Of a stretch of DNA of 42,215 nt, positions 1 through 7,560 are shown piece after piece; the stretch's first letter is position 1, and every line of letters starts with the position of its first letter. The stretch is taken from contig WRIX01000005.1 in NCBI GenBank assembly GCA_009782495.1, positions 1 to 42,215 of the forward strand. Reading direction: 5' to 3'. This DNA comes from Treponema sp. (GTDB lineage: Bacteria > Spirochaetota > Spirochaetia > Treponematales > Breznakiellaceae). The position numbers and the translations under genes were made by a program. Under the pieces are notes generated by a model. It had not been told where the DNA came from, ran no database searches, and was given only the letters and a program-made list of their open reading frames with translations.

Positions 1-1212
1 GGTAAATTTACGTATGGTTCTTTCTATTGATTCCCTTGTAACGGCAAAATTTTCCCGTTCGGGAGTTTCCACCGCATCAGGCCCTACCAGGATATTATGG
101 TGAACGGTGCGGATAACGCCGCCGCCTTTTGTATGAGCGTCCTTTGTTTCGCCAACTTTGGCTACACTGTCCCGCGCCAGTATCCGGGTGAATTTTTTAT
201 CAAGGATTGCATTGCTGCCCCGCCGGGGATGTATTGAAAAAAAACGGTCGCCGGCCATTGCAGCTACATCATCTGCAAAAACCCCGGCAGCGTTTATCAC
301 GAGCTTTGGATAGACCATGCCTCTGTTGGTTCGTACCGCGATAATGCGGCCGTTACCGGTTTCCATGCCAAGAACAGCTGTGTCAAAGCTTATCCGGGCG
401 CCATTCTGTACGGCATTCTCTCCGCAGGCAATGGTCAGGTTGTATGGGCACACCACCCCCATAGAAGGAAAATAAACCGCCAATACAAGGTCTTTTTTAA
501 GACCCGGTTCTAAACGGCGCAACTCTTTTTTTCCAATAACCCGAACCGGGACCCCCAGCCACTTCCAATGCAGGAGCTTAAGGTACAGAAAGGGTTTATA
601 AAGCGGATTGGTGAAACAGCCGTACTCTCCGCTGCGATCAAAATCAACCCCAAGCTCTTCGCAAAGCCGGCCATACATTGCGTTTCCGCGGTGGTTATAG
701 TGATATTTCCATGTTCCCTTTCGCAGTTCCAAACCCGGATGTACCACGCCGTCGTTGCGGCTTGAAGCATGCATGGCAAGGTCGTGTTCTTTGTCTACCA
801 GCAGAATGTCAAGGTTGTGCCGGGATAGCTCCCGTGCAATGGTACAACCACTAATGCCGCCGCCTATTACCAATATATCGGGCCGCTGCCCTTCGATAGC
901 CTTATCCTGCAAGGCAGGAATGCGCATGGGTTGTTGCCCCGACTGCCGGACTCCATCTGACCGCTCGTGAGCGGTCAGATGAATGGTATTTACCACACCT
1001 CCAAGCCGGGACTCCGATGCAGTCTGCATTTCCCGTACAAAACGACGGGTGTCTTTTTTTCGGGCACGCACCGCAAGATTTCCTGCCCGGACGATATCAT
1101 CCCAGTTATCCAGCTCTCCTTCAAGAAAAAGGCAGCCGTCGCTTTCGCTGGCCTTAACCCTGCCAGAGAATTCAGCCAACAGCCGCTTGTTTAACCGGAC
1201 AACGTAATTCAT
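1..1212 (-). CDS. FAD-dependent oxidoreductase, GlpA/DAO superfamily (5' part, runs off window)
   Basis: My translation of the minus strand is open for 404 codons from ATG 1212 to the window edge, so the C-terminus is missing. Residues 113-150 are a dinucleotide-binding fold: a hydrophobic strand, GGGISG at about 117-122, then LLVDKE. This is followed by an SSRNDGVVHPG stretch, the substrate/FAD segment of glycerol-3-phosphate dehydrogenase and L-2-hydroxyglutarate oxidase relatives. Before the Rossmann fold is an unusual segment of about 110 residues; part of it (VKASESDGCLFLEGELDNW, then GVVNTIHL) resembles a BON domain, which is my inference. The protein would oxidise a hydroxy acid, glycerol-3-phosphate or an amine, but the substrate cannot be told. 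The ATG directly abuts the AGGAG sequence, and a near-consensus promoter sits just upstream, so the mRNA may be leaderless. It is divergent from the sugar operon. Confidence 0.8.
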   Translation of the reverse strand, partial: MNYVVRLNKRLLAEFSGRVKASESDGCLFLEGELDNWDDIVRAGNLAVRARKKDTRRFVREMQTASESRLGGVVNTIHLTAHERSDGVRQSGQQPMRIPALQDKAIEGQRPDILVIGGGISGCTIARELSRHNLDILLVDKEHDLAMHASSRNDGVVHPGLELRKGTWKYHYNHRGNAMYGRLCEELGVDFDRSGEYGCFTNPLYKPFLYLKLLHWKWLGVPVRVIGKKELRRLEPGLKKDLVLAVYFPSMGVVCPYNLTIACGENAVQNGARISFDTAVLGMETGNGRIIAVRTNRGMVYPKLVINAAGVFADDVAAMAGDRFFSIHPRRGSNAILDKKFTRILARDSVAKVGETKDAHTKGGGVIRTVHHNILVGPDAVETPERENFAVTRESIERTIRKFT

Positions 1213-1219
1213 CTCCTCT

Positions 1220-1247
1220 ATTTTAAGTGATTTATCTCCGTTGTCAA
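1220..1247 (-). promoter_or_regulatory. sigma70-type promoter of the FAD oxidoreductase gene
   Basis: On the minus strand TTGACA (1242-1247) and TAAAAT (1220-1225) are separated by 16 bp. The predicted transcription start falls at or next to the ATG at 1212, so the AGGAG before the ATG may not lie in the message. Confidence 0.6.
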
Positions 1248-1317
1248 GAAAATGGTACTGTAATACAAAGGCATCTTTATGGCCTTTTAATACCGTGGTT
1301 TGTATTCCCTCCTTACC

Positions 1318-1347
1318 TTGACAGCGTAAAAAAAAATAGTGTAGTCT
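1318..1347 (+). promoter_or_regulatory. putative promoter of the sugar-uptake operon
   Basis: TTGACA (1318-1323), an 18-bp A-rich spacer and TGTAGTCT containing a weak -10 (1342-1347) lie about 50 bp before the solute-binding protein gene. A 6-bp inverted repeat, AAAGGC (1267-1272) with GCCTTT (1282-1287), lies upstream and could be an operator. The -35 is convincing, the -10 is poor. Confidence 0.4.
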
Positions 1348-1395
1348 TTATTACCACTTTACTCAACATTAAAAACCAATTTTTTGGAGGAGAAA

Positions 1396-2682
1396 ATGAT
1401 GAAAATGAAGCATTTTTTGTTCGTATTGACAGCAGCGCTTCTGATTACCCTTGCTTTTGCGGGGTGTTCACAACAATCGGGCGCTTCTGCGGATGGTGCT
1501 GTTACAGAGATAACCCTTATCAGCAACAAGATCGAAATTGACGAAGCCTTAAAAGGTTTTGCGGCCGCATACGAGAAGCAGACCGGCGTAAAGGTCAATA
1601 TCAGGAGTTTCGGCGGAGAAACCCCTTATGCGCCGAACATTACTGCAATGTTCAATTCCGGCACGGAGCCTGAAATATTCGTCTTCGAAGGCAGAGCCGG
1701 ATACGAGGATGCCAAGCAATCGGGCAGACTTACCGACCTTTCGGGCGAGCCGTGGGTAAACGACACGGATGTCGCTTATATCGATCCGGCCGATGGTAAA
1801 GTCGTCGGTTTCCCGGTTGCAATAGAGGGTTGGGGCCTTGGCTACAACAAGGAACTCCTCGCCAAAGCGGGAGTGGATCCCAAAACCTTGGTGAATATCG
1901 ACGGTATCAGAGCTGCGTTTGAAAAAATTGATTCCATGAAGGCAACTCTCGGTATTGATGCGGTTGTCTCAATGGTATCCGGTCCCGGAATGACCTGGGT
2001 TACCGGTCTGCATGGAGTAAACTCCTACCTTACCCTTGGCCTCCCGTATAACAATTCCACAAAGTTCATTGATATGCTGAACAACGGGCAGGTTGACAGC
2101 GAGCGTCTTACACGATTCGCCGAATACATGAATTTGCTGTTCCGTTATTCCAACAGGAACACCCTGCTTACCGGCGGCTATGATCAGCAGCTTGGCGATT
2201 ATGCTATTGGCAAGACGGTGTTTATCCATCAGGGCAACTGGACGGATCCGACTTTTGCGGACTTGGGCATTACCTTTGAAATGGGCTATGTGCCGCATGC
2301 ATTCCTTCCCGAGACTACGGAAGGTATCTTCGTGGGCGCCCCTTCGTTCTATGTGATAAACGCAAAAGCCAAAGGAATAGATGAAGCCAGAAAGTTCCTT
2401 ATTGCCATGTCTTCCACCCCGGAAGGCCACGACTATATGGTGAATAAAGCCGGAATGGTTCCCGCATTTAAATCCTGCAGGCTGCAACCCGCTGGACAGT
2501 TTTCAAAGGCCGTTCAGGAATGGTCTGCTCAGGGTAAGATATACTCCTGGCAGCAGAACGACATGCCCGATGGTTTTGGCATGAATATCCTGGGGCCGAT
2601 ATTTGGTCAGATGGCTGCCGGACAGATTGATGTAAGAGAATTTGTGAACTTGTTCACTCAGGCTGTTGCCGATATCAAGTAA
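1396..2682 (+). CDS. ABC transporter sugar-binding lipoprotein (extracellular solute-binding family 1)
   Basis: The product is 428 residues. The N-terminus (MMKMK, a hydrophobic run, then LAFAGCS) is a lipoprotein signal peptide with a lipobox Cys, so the mature protein should be lipid-anchored on the periplasmic side. The rest has the shape of family 1 carbohydrate-binding proteins: a TEITLISNKIEIDEALKGF opening, a GWGLGYNKELLAKAGVDP segment near residue 150, an FIHQGNW segment and an FFINLFTQ-like amphipathic tail. ATG 1396 is chosen because GGAGGAG (1386-1392) sits 3 bp upstream; a TTG at 1384 would overlap that site. Two permeases and an alpha-glucosidase follow, so the ligand is probably an alpha-glucoside such as isomaltose, maltose, trehalose or sucrose. 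The exact ligand is not visible from sequence. Confidence 0.9.
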   Translation: MMKMKHFLFVLTAALLITLAFAGCSQQSGASADGAVTEITLISNKIEIDEALKGFAAAYEKQTGVKVNIRSFGGETPYAPNITAMFNSGTEPEIFVFEGRAGYEDAKQSGRLTDLSGEPWVNDTDVAYIDPADGKVVGFPVAIEGWGLGYNKELLAKAGVDPKTLVNIDGIRAAFEKIDSMKATLGIDAVVSMVSGPGMTWVTGLHGVNSYLTLGLPYNNSTKFIDMLNNGQVDSERLTRFAEYMNLLFRYSNRNTLLTGGYDQQLGDYAIGKTVFIHQGNWTDPTFADLGITFEMGYVPHAFLPETTEGIFVGAPSFYVINAKAKGIDEARKFLIAMSSTPEGHDYMVNKAGMVPAFKSCRLQPAGQFSKAVQEWSAQGKIYSWQQNDMPDGFGMNILGPIFGQMAAGQIDVREFVNLFTQAVADIK

Positions 2683-2700
2683 AAATCTTTTTCTTAACGG

Positions 2701-2737
2701 AAAACAGCATACGTCCTTTCCCGGTGTATGCTGTTTT
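2701..2737 (+). other. intercistronic stem-loop between binding protein and permease genes
   Basis: A perfect 12-bp stem, AAAACAGCATAC (2701-2712) with GTATGCTGTTTT (2726-2737), encloses a 13-nt loop. The Shine-Dalgarno GGAGG of the permease starts 2 nt after the stem. By analogy with other binding-protein operons it could protect the upstream message and limit permease expression. Confidence 0.75.
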
Positions 2738-2747
2738 CGGAGGCGGT

Positions 2748-3671
2748 ATGGGTAAAGTAAAAAATAAGACCAGCGGACCGCGGAACACCCCCTTGTTTTT
2801 TATATTTTTATTTCCGGCGGTCTTTGCGTTTGTTATGGTAATTGTAATTCCTTTTTTTATGGGAATATACTATTCTTTTACAAACTGGAATGCGATAACA
2901 GGTACACAGGTAAACTGGGTAGGGACGCGGAATTTCGCCGCAGTAACGAAAGATATTACATTCCTTCACTCGTTCATAATTACCTCCGTATACGCTGTTT
3001 TAAATATAGTTGTTCTAAACATCTGCGCGTTTTCTCTTGCCCTTTTGGTAACGAGTAAAATTAAGCTAACCGGAGTTTACCGCTCCGGGTTTTTCCTCCC
3101 GAACCTTATCGGCGGACTTATTTTAGGCTATATCTGGCAATTCATATTCAACAACGCCATACCTTCGTTTGGAGGCATGATAGGCTTTACGTGGCTAAAG
3201 GAAAATCAATTCCTTGCCCATCAGTATTTGGCGCTGCTGGCAATAGTCATTGTAGGTACATGGCAATATGCCGGATATATAATGATGATTTACGTGGCTG
3301 CCATACAGACCATTCCTACTTCGCTCATGGAAGCCGCGGAAATTGACGGTGCAACTTACCGGCAAAGGCTCAGACATATAATGTTTCCCCTGGTTGCTCC
3401 GGCATTCACGGTTTCAATGTTCCTTACCCTTATAAACTCTTTCAAACAGTTTGACGTGAACTTTGCGCTTACCGCCGGCGGACCTTCGGGTATGTTTATG
3501 GGCAGAGCGCTCATGACCAATGAATTTCTGGCGCTGAACATTTACCAGACGGCGTTTTCGTTCCGCCAGCTGGCTCAGGGGCAGGCAAAAGCAATTATTT
3601 TCTTTTTGGTGATTGCGGTTATTTCGTTGATTCAGGTACGTTTTAATAAGCGAAAGGAGATTGAGATGTGA
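2748..3671 (+). CDS. sugar ABC transporter permease, MalF/UgpA type
   Basis: The product has 307 residues with about six hydrophobic membrane segments. The cytoplasmic EAA loop is clear in the second half (LMEAAEIDGATYRQRLRHIM), the docking site for the ATPase subunit. An N-terminal positive segment (KVKNKTSGPR) precedes the first membrane span. ATG 2748 is chosen over the upstream in-frame ATG 2724 because GGAGG at 2739-2743 precedes it with proper spacing and 2724 lies inside the stem-loop. It forms a heterodimeric channel with the next gene, whose start overlaps its stop. Family assignment is firm; the substrate is inferred from the glucosidase downstream. Confidence 0.92.
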   Translation: MGKVKNKTSGPRNTPLFFIFLFPAVFAFVMVIVIPFFMGIYYSFTNWNAITGTQVNWVGTRNFAAVTKDITFLHSFIITSVYAVLNIVVLNICAFSLALLVTSKIKLTGVYRSGFFLPNLIGGLILGYIWQFIFNNAIPSFGGMIGFTWLKENQFLAHQYLALLAIVIVGTWQYAGYIMMIYVAAIQTIPTSLMEAAEIDGATYRQRLRHIMFPLVAPAFTVSMFLTLINSFKQFDVNFALTAGGPSGMFMGRALMTNEFLALNIYQTAFSFRQLAQGQAKAIIFFLVIAVISLIQVRFNKRKEIEM

Positions 3672-4543
3672 TGAAAAGGAAAAACAGCGCATCCATTCTG
3701 GAAATTATTGCAATTATTGTTTTCTTGTTATACATGATTCCTTTCGCCATAGTAGCGATAAATTCTTCAAAACCGTCACTTAAGATCATTATGGATCCCC
3801 TGGCGTTTCCGGAGAATCCTTTACAGCTCATTGCCAACATTAAAACGGTAATTGAAAGCCCCAATGTCCGTTATGTATCGTCCTTCGTTTCGACGATTAT
3901 AATAACAGTTGTATCTGTCGGCCTTCTTGTGTTGATCGCATCTATGGGAGCATGGGTTCTTGTGCGTACCAAAACAATGCTTTCCAATGTAATATTTATG
4001 ATTTTTGTAGCGGCTATGGTAATACCCTTTCAGGTGGTAATGTTCCCATTAATTTCCTGGTTCCACCTTATTGAAGTTAAACTGGGCCTCTTGCATACAC
4101 CGTTCAGGCTGCTGCAGAATTACCCGGGAATTATTTTTGCCTACATGGGTTTTGGCTCGTCTCTCTCGATATTTCTTTTCCACGGATTTATCAAATCAAT
4201 TCCGCTTGAGCTTGAAGAGGCCGCCACCATTGATGGCTGTTCAAGGCCGGCTACTTTTTTCAGAATAGTTTTCCCGATTCTTACGCCGATTACTGTTACT
4301 GTAATGATTTTGAACGGTATATGGATTTGGAACGATTACCTGCTGCCTCTTTTGCTGCTTGGTTCGGGTAACGCCATACAAACGCTTCCTCTTGCCGTGG
4401 CGAGCTTTGTCGGATCGTTTGTAAAGAAATGGGACTTGATTCTTACCGCCACCATGATGACCATGCTGCCGATTATCATAGTGTTCCTGATACTGCAAAA
4501 GCACATTATCAAAGGCATGGTGGAAGGCTCTGTAAAGGGATAA
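3668..4543 (+). CDS. sugar ABC transporter permease, MalG/UgpE type
   Basis: This second inner-membrane permease has 291 residues, six likely spans and the EAA motif (LELEEAATIDGCSRPATFF) in its last third, as in MalG-like partners. GTG 3668 and ATG 3671 are both possible starts; GGAG at 3656-3659 is 8 bp from GTG and 11 bp from ATG. Either way it overlaps the upstream stop codon, indicating translational coupling and roughly equal synthesis of the two permeases. No ATP-binding gene follows, so the transporter must borrow an ATPase; the MsmX-like gene at 19356 is a candidate. Confidence 0.92.
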   Translation: MMKRKNSASILEIIAIIVFLLYMIPFAIVAINSSKPSLKIIMDPLAFPENPLQLIANIKTVIESPNVRYVSSFVSTIIITVVSVGLLVLIASMGAWVLVRTKTMLSNVIFMIFVAAMVIPFQVVMFPLISWFHLIEVKLGLLHTPFRLLQNYPGIIFAYMGFGSSLSIFLFHGFIKSIPLELEEAATIDGCSRPATFFRIVFPILTPITVTVMILNGIWIWNDYLLPLLLLGSGNAIQTLPLAVASFVGSFVKKWDLILTATMMTMLPIIIVFLILQKHIIKGMVEGSVKG

Positions 4544-4552
4544 CCGCAAACA

Positions 4553-6196
4553 ATGAAAACGGAATGGTGGAAGCGGGCAGTCGTATATCAAATTTACCCG
4601 CGCAGTTTTTGTGATTCCAACGGAGACGGCATCGGTGATTTGAACGGCATCACATCAAAACTCAGCTATGTAAAAGAGCTGGGAGTTGATGTGATCTGGC
4701 TTTCGCCCGTCTACCAAAGTCCGATGCACGACAACGGTTACGACATCAGTGATTACCGGGCCATCAATCCGGAATTCGGAACGATGGAAGATTTTGACCG
4801 TCTTTTGGAACAGGCCCACAGCCTGGGACTTAAAGTGGTTATGGATTTGGTCGTTAACCACACATCCGACAAACATCCGTGGTTTATCGAAAGCCGGTCC
4901 GCACGTAAGAACGCAAAACGCGATTACTACATCTGGCGGGACGGAAAAAACAATGGTACGCCATGCGACTGGAAGGCATGGTTCGGCGGCCCTGCATGGA
5001 CGCAGGACAAATCTACAGGCCAGTATTACCTGCATTGTTTTTCCCCGTACCAGCCTGATCTGAACTGGGAGTGTCCCGAACTTCGTGCCGAGATTCACGG
5101 CATGATGCGCTGGTGGCTGGATAAAGGAATAGACGGTTTCCGCATGGACGCCATCAGCTTTATTTCCAAACCCCAGGATTTTCCGGACGGCGATGCGAAA
5201 CAGTTCGTTCCTAACGGCCCGCGAATCCACGAGTACATTCAGGAGATGCGGCGCGAGGTATTGTCCAGGTATAACGTTATGGCTGTCGGAGAAACCGGCG
5301 GGGTAACAGTTGACGATGCAATACAATACGCCGCTTCAGACGGCAGCGAACTGGATATGGTGTTCCAGTTCGAACAGCAGGAACTGGACGGCGGTGAAAC
5401 GTTTAAGTGGAATGATCGTAAAATCAACCTGGTTGAACTGAAAGAAGTCCTCTCCCGCTGGCAAAACAGGCTGTTTAACCGCGCCTGGAACAGCCTGTAC
5501 TGGTGTAACCACGACCAGCCGCGCATTGTTTCACGGCTTGGCGATGACGGCGAGTACCGTGAAAAATCAGCGAAGATGCTGGCTACGTGCCTGCATTTTA
5601 TGCAGGGTACACCGTATGTCTACCAGGGCGAGGAACTGGGCATGACAAACGTTCCCTTTGCCGATATAAGCGATTACCGCGATTTGGAGAGCATCAACGC
5701 GTACGAGGCGCTTGTCGTACAGGAAAAACGTATCGCCAAAGAAGATATGCTGCGGTATCTGGGCAGGAAAAGCCGGGATAATTCGCGTACACCGATGCAC
5801 TGGAACGGCGGGCCCAATGCCGGATTTTCGGACGGTAAGCCGTGGATCATGCTGAACCCGAATTACCGCGAAATCAACGCCGAAGAACAAACACAGCGCG
5901 CCGGTTCGGTTTTCGCATATTACAAAAATCTTATTCAATTACGAAAAAAGATGGACATTATTACTTTGAGCGATTATCAACTGCTGCTGGCGGACGATCC
6001 GCATTTGTTCGTCTATACCCGATCGTTGTTGCAGGAGGAATTACTCGTGGTTTGTAATTTTGCGCCCAATGAACAGAAATTTGTACTGCCTGAACGGTTC
6101 TGCAGTGCGGAGATACTTATAACAAATGAGGAAGAGCCGGTTTCCGGAGGGGTTTTAACGGCTTTCGGTGCAGCGGTGTTTTATATCAGAAAGTAA
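4553..6196 (+). CDS. alpha-glucosidase of glycoside hydrolase family 13 (oligo-1,6-glucosidase/MalL-like)
   Basis: The 547-residue length is typical of MalL-type enzymes, with no signal peptide, so it is cytoplasmic and hydrolyses imported alpha-glucosides to glucose. All GH13 signatures are present: DLVVNH at 98-103, nucleophile Asp199 in GFRMDAIS, acid/base Glu247 in AVGETGG, and Asp321 in NHDQPR. A QPDLNWECPELR segment precedes the nucleophile, as in the oligo-1,6-glucosidase subfamily. Residue 200, just after the nucleophile, is Ala. In this family Val there is linked to alpha-1,6 cleavage and smaller residues to alpha-1,4 preference, so maltose-type or mixed specificity is as likely as isomaltose. 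The gene lies 9 bp after the second permease, in the same operon. Confidence 0.93.
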   Translation: MKTEWWKRAVVYQIYPRSFCDSNGDGIGDLNGITSKLSYVKELGVDVIWLSPVYQSPMHDNGYDISDYRAINPEFGTMEDFDRLLEQAHSLGLKVVMDLVVNHTSDKHPWFIESRSARKNAKRDYYIWRDGKNNGTPCDWKAWFGGPAWTQDKSTGQYYLHCFSPYQPDLNWECPELRAEIHGMMRWWLDKGIDGFRMDAISFISKPQDFPDGDAKQFVPNGPRIHEYIQEMRREVLSRYNVMAVGETGGVTVDDAIQYAASDGSELDMVFQFEQQELDGGETFKWNDRKINLVELKEVLSRWQNRLFNRAWNSLYWCNHDQPRIVSRLGDDGEYREKSAKMLATCLHFMQGTPYVYQGEELGMTNVPFADISDYRDLESINAYEALVVQEKRIAKEDMLRYLGRKSRDNSRTPMHWNGGPNAGFSDGKPWIMLNPNYREINAEEQTQRAGSVFAYYKNLIQLRKKMDIITLSDYQLLLADDPHLFVYTRSLLQEELLVVCNFAPNEQKFVLPERFCSAEILITNEEEPVSGGVLTAFGAAVFYIRK

Positions 6197-6231
6197 ATAC
6201 AGTGTAACTAATTTGATAGAACAATAAAATT

Positions 6232-7038
6232 ATGAGTAACTATCCTTTTCGTCTTCTTTCTACCGGCTTCCGCGACTGTTATTACAATATGAGTCTGGAT
6301 GAGGCGTTGCTGGAATCGGCAGCCGGCAATATTTCCTCTGACAATAGCGCCGGGCTTCCTGTTCTCCGTTTTTACGGCTGGAATCCTCCTGCTGTTTCCA
6401 TAGGCTATTTTCAGGATCTTGCCGAAGAGGTGGATCTGGAAGCAGTCAAACGATACGGCTTTGATCTGGTAAGACGGGTTTCCGGGGGTGGGGCAGTGCT
6501 TCACCGGTCGGAGCTGACTTACAGTATAATCGTGGGTCTTAATCATCCCCTGGCCGGCAAGAACCTGGATGAGTCGTACCGTATTTTATGCAGGGGACTT
6601 ATTCATGGCCTTGCCTTGTTGGGTATTGAATCTGTCTTTTCCGGTACCAATGATATACTAACGGGAGGCAAAAAAATTTCCGGCAATGCCCAAACCCGGC
6701 GCATGAACTGCCTCTTACAGCATGGGACAATCTTACTGGACAACGATGTTGAGACAATGTTCGGGGTTTTAAAAGCGCCGAAGGAAAAAAACAAGGGTAA
6801 GCTTATCGGTCAAATAAGAGAACGTGTTACGTCTCTTCGTTCCATACTGGGCAGGGAGATAAACTTTGTTGAAGCTGAAAAGGCTTTTACCAGGGGTTTT
6901 TCCGAAGCTTTGAACATTGAACTTCATAACACAGATGTTACGCCTGCCGAAGAAAGCCGGGCTCTTGAGCTTGCTGAGACTAAATTTAAAACCCGGGAAT
7001 GGCTTGTTAATAAGAAAATAAATACAGACCGTTCCTGA
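6232..7038 (+). CDS. lplA: lipoate-protein ligase A family
   Basis: A 268-residue BPL/LPL-fold protein. The lipoate-binding motif RRVSGGGAVLH is at 81-91 and the catalytic Lys is probably Lys148 in GGKKISGNAQ. Enzymes of this family attach free lipoate through lipoyl-AMP to the E2 subunits of 2-oxoacid dehydrogenases or to GcvH. The C-terminal accessory domain is short (KFKTREWLV). No Shine-Dalgarno is obvious before ATG 6232, which begins 35 bp after the glucosidase, so it may be read through from the sugar operon. Octanoyl-transferase activity of the LipM/LipL type cannot be excluded by sequence alone. Confidence 0.88.
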   Translation: MSNYPFRLLSTGFRDCYYNMSLDEALLESAAGNISSDNSAGLPVLRFYGWNPPAVSIGYFQDLAEEVDLEAVKRYGFDLVRRVSGGGAVLHRSELTYSIIVGLNHPLAGKNLDESYRILCRGLIHGLALLGIESVFSGTNDILTGGKKISGNAQTRRMNCLLQHGTILLDNDVETMFGVLKAPKEKNKGKLIGQIRERVTSLRSILGREINFVEAEKAFTRGFSEALNIELHNTDVTPAEESRALELAETKFKTREWLVNKKINTDRS

Positions 7039-7074
7039 ATTTAATTATTTAAGACACTATTAACAGGGGCTTTG

Positions 7075-7317
7075 ATGAACAGTACAGACTGGCAGGAAGA
7101 CACATACAGAGAAACCTATGAAAGCGAAATACGGGGTTTAAGGCGGCGTCTTGCCTCGGATCCGTCCTGTACAATCGAAGACCTGGAGGGTACCCTGAAA
7201 AGCCTCTATATTATGGATGGTTCCGATTGGCTGGGCAGGGGAGAAGTCCAAAGCATCAATCTGTCGGCTGTCACGGCCGCCTATGAAGAGATAATCGGAG
7301 AATTAAAAAAATTGTAA
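7075..7317 (+). CDS. conserved-looking hypothetical protein, 80 aa
   Basis: I do not recognise this family. The product is small, acidic and probably all-helical (YRETYESEIRGLRRRLA, then IEDLEGTLKSLY), with no signal peptide or membrane span. ATG 7075 is preferred to TTG 7072 because AGGGG (7065-7069) lies 5 bp upstream. It lies 36 bp after lplA and is the last gene before a strong terminator, so it is probably cotranscribed with lplA. Confidence 0.65.
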   Translation: MNSTDWQEDTYRETYESEIRGLRRRLASDPSCTIEDLEGTLKSLYIMDGSDWLGRGEVQSINLSAVTAAYEEIIGELKKL

Positions 7318-7409
7318 AAAAACCTGTAACCTTTATTTATCCCGGTTGTTTAAGCATCAGGTAGACGGTAGAACACTGTTTCCTATTCCTCCTTTCCTTT
7401 TTGGTTTTA

Positions 7410-7442
7410 CCCCGGGAGTTCTCCTTCTCCCGGGGTTTTTTT
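7410..7442 (+). terminator. rho-independent terminator
   Basis: A 9-bp GC-rich stem, CCCCGGGAG (7410-7418) with CTCCCGGGG (7427-7435), has an 8-nt loop and is followed by seven T. It ends the transcript carrying lplA and the 80-aa gene. The rest of 7318-7560 shows only this terminator and the promoter below. Confidence 0.95.
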
Positions 7443-7520
7443 CTGCCATAACCTGAGGTATCTGAACTTCAGATATTGAAAATGGCTCAATTAACAGAGT
7501 AATAAAAAAAGCATATCTTG

Positions 7521-7549
7521 TTGAAAATGCAAGTTTACTCTATGATAAT
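7521..7549 (+). promoter_or_regulatory. sigma70-type promoter of the HD-GYP gene
   Basis: TTGAAA (7521-7526), a 17-bp spacer and GATAAT (7544-7549) lie 11 bp before ATG 7561. The predicted start site leaves an untranslated leader of only a few bases. Confidence 0.6.
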
Positions 7550-7560
7550 AAAAGGATAAT

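Noticed and set aside
1969-2487. Antisense open frame inside the solute-binding protein gene
   Set aside because: Shadow of a well-supported gene, without a ribosome-binding site or recognisable product.
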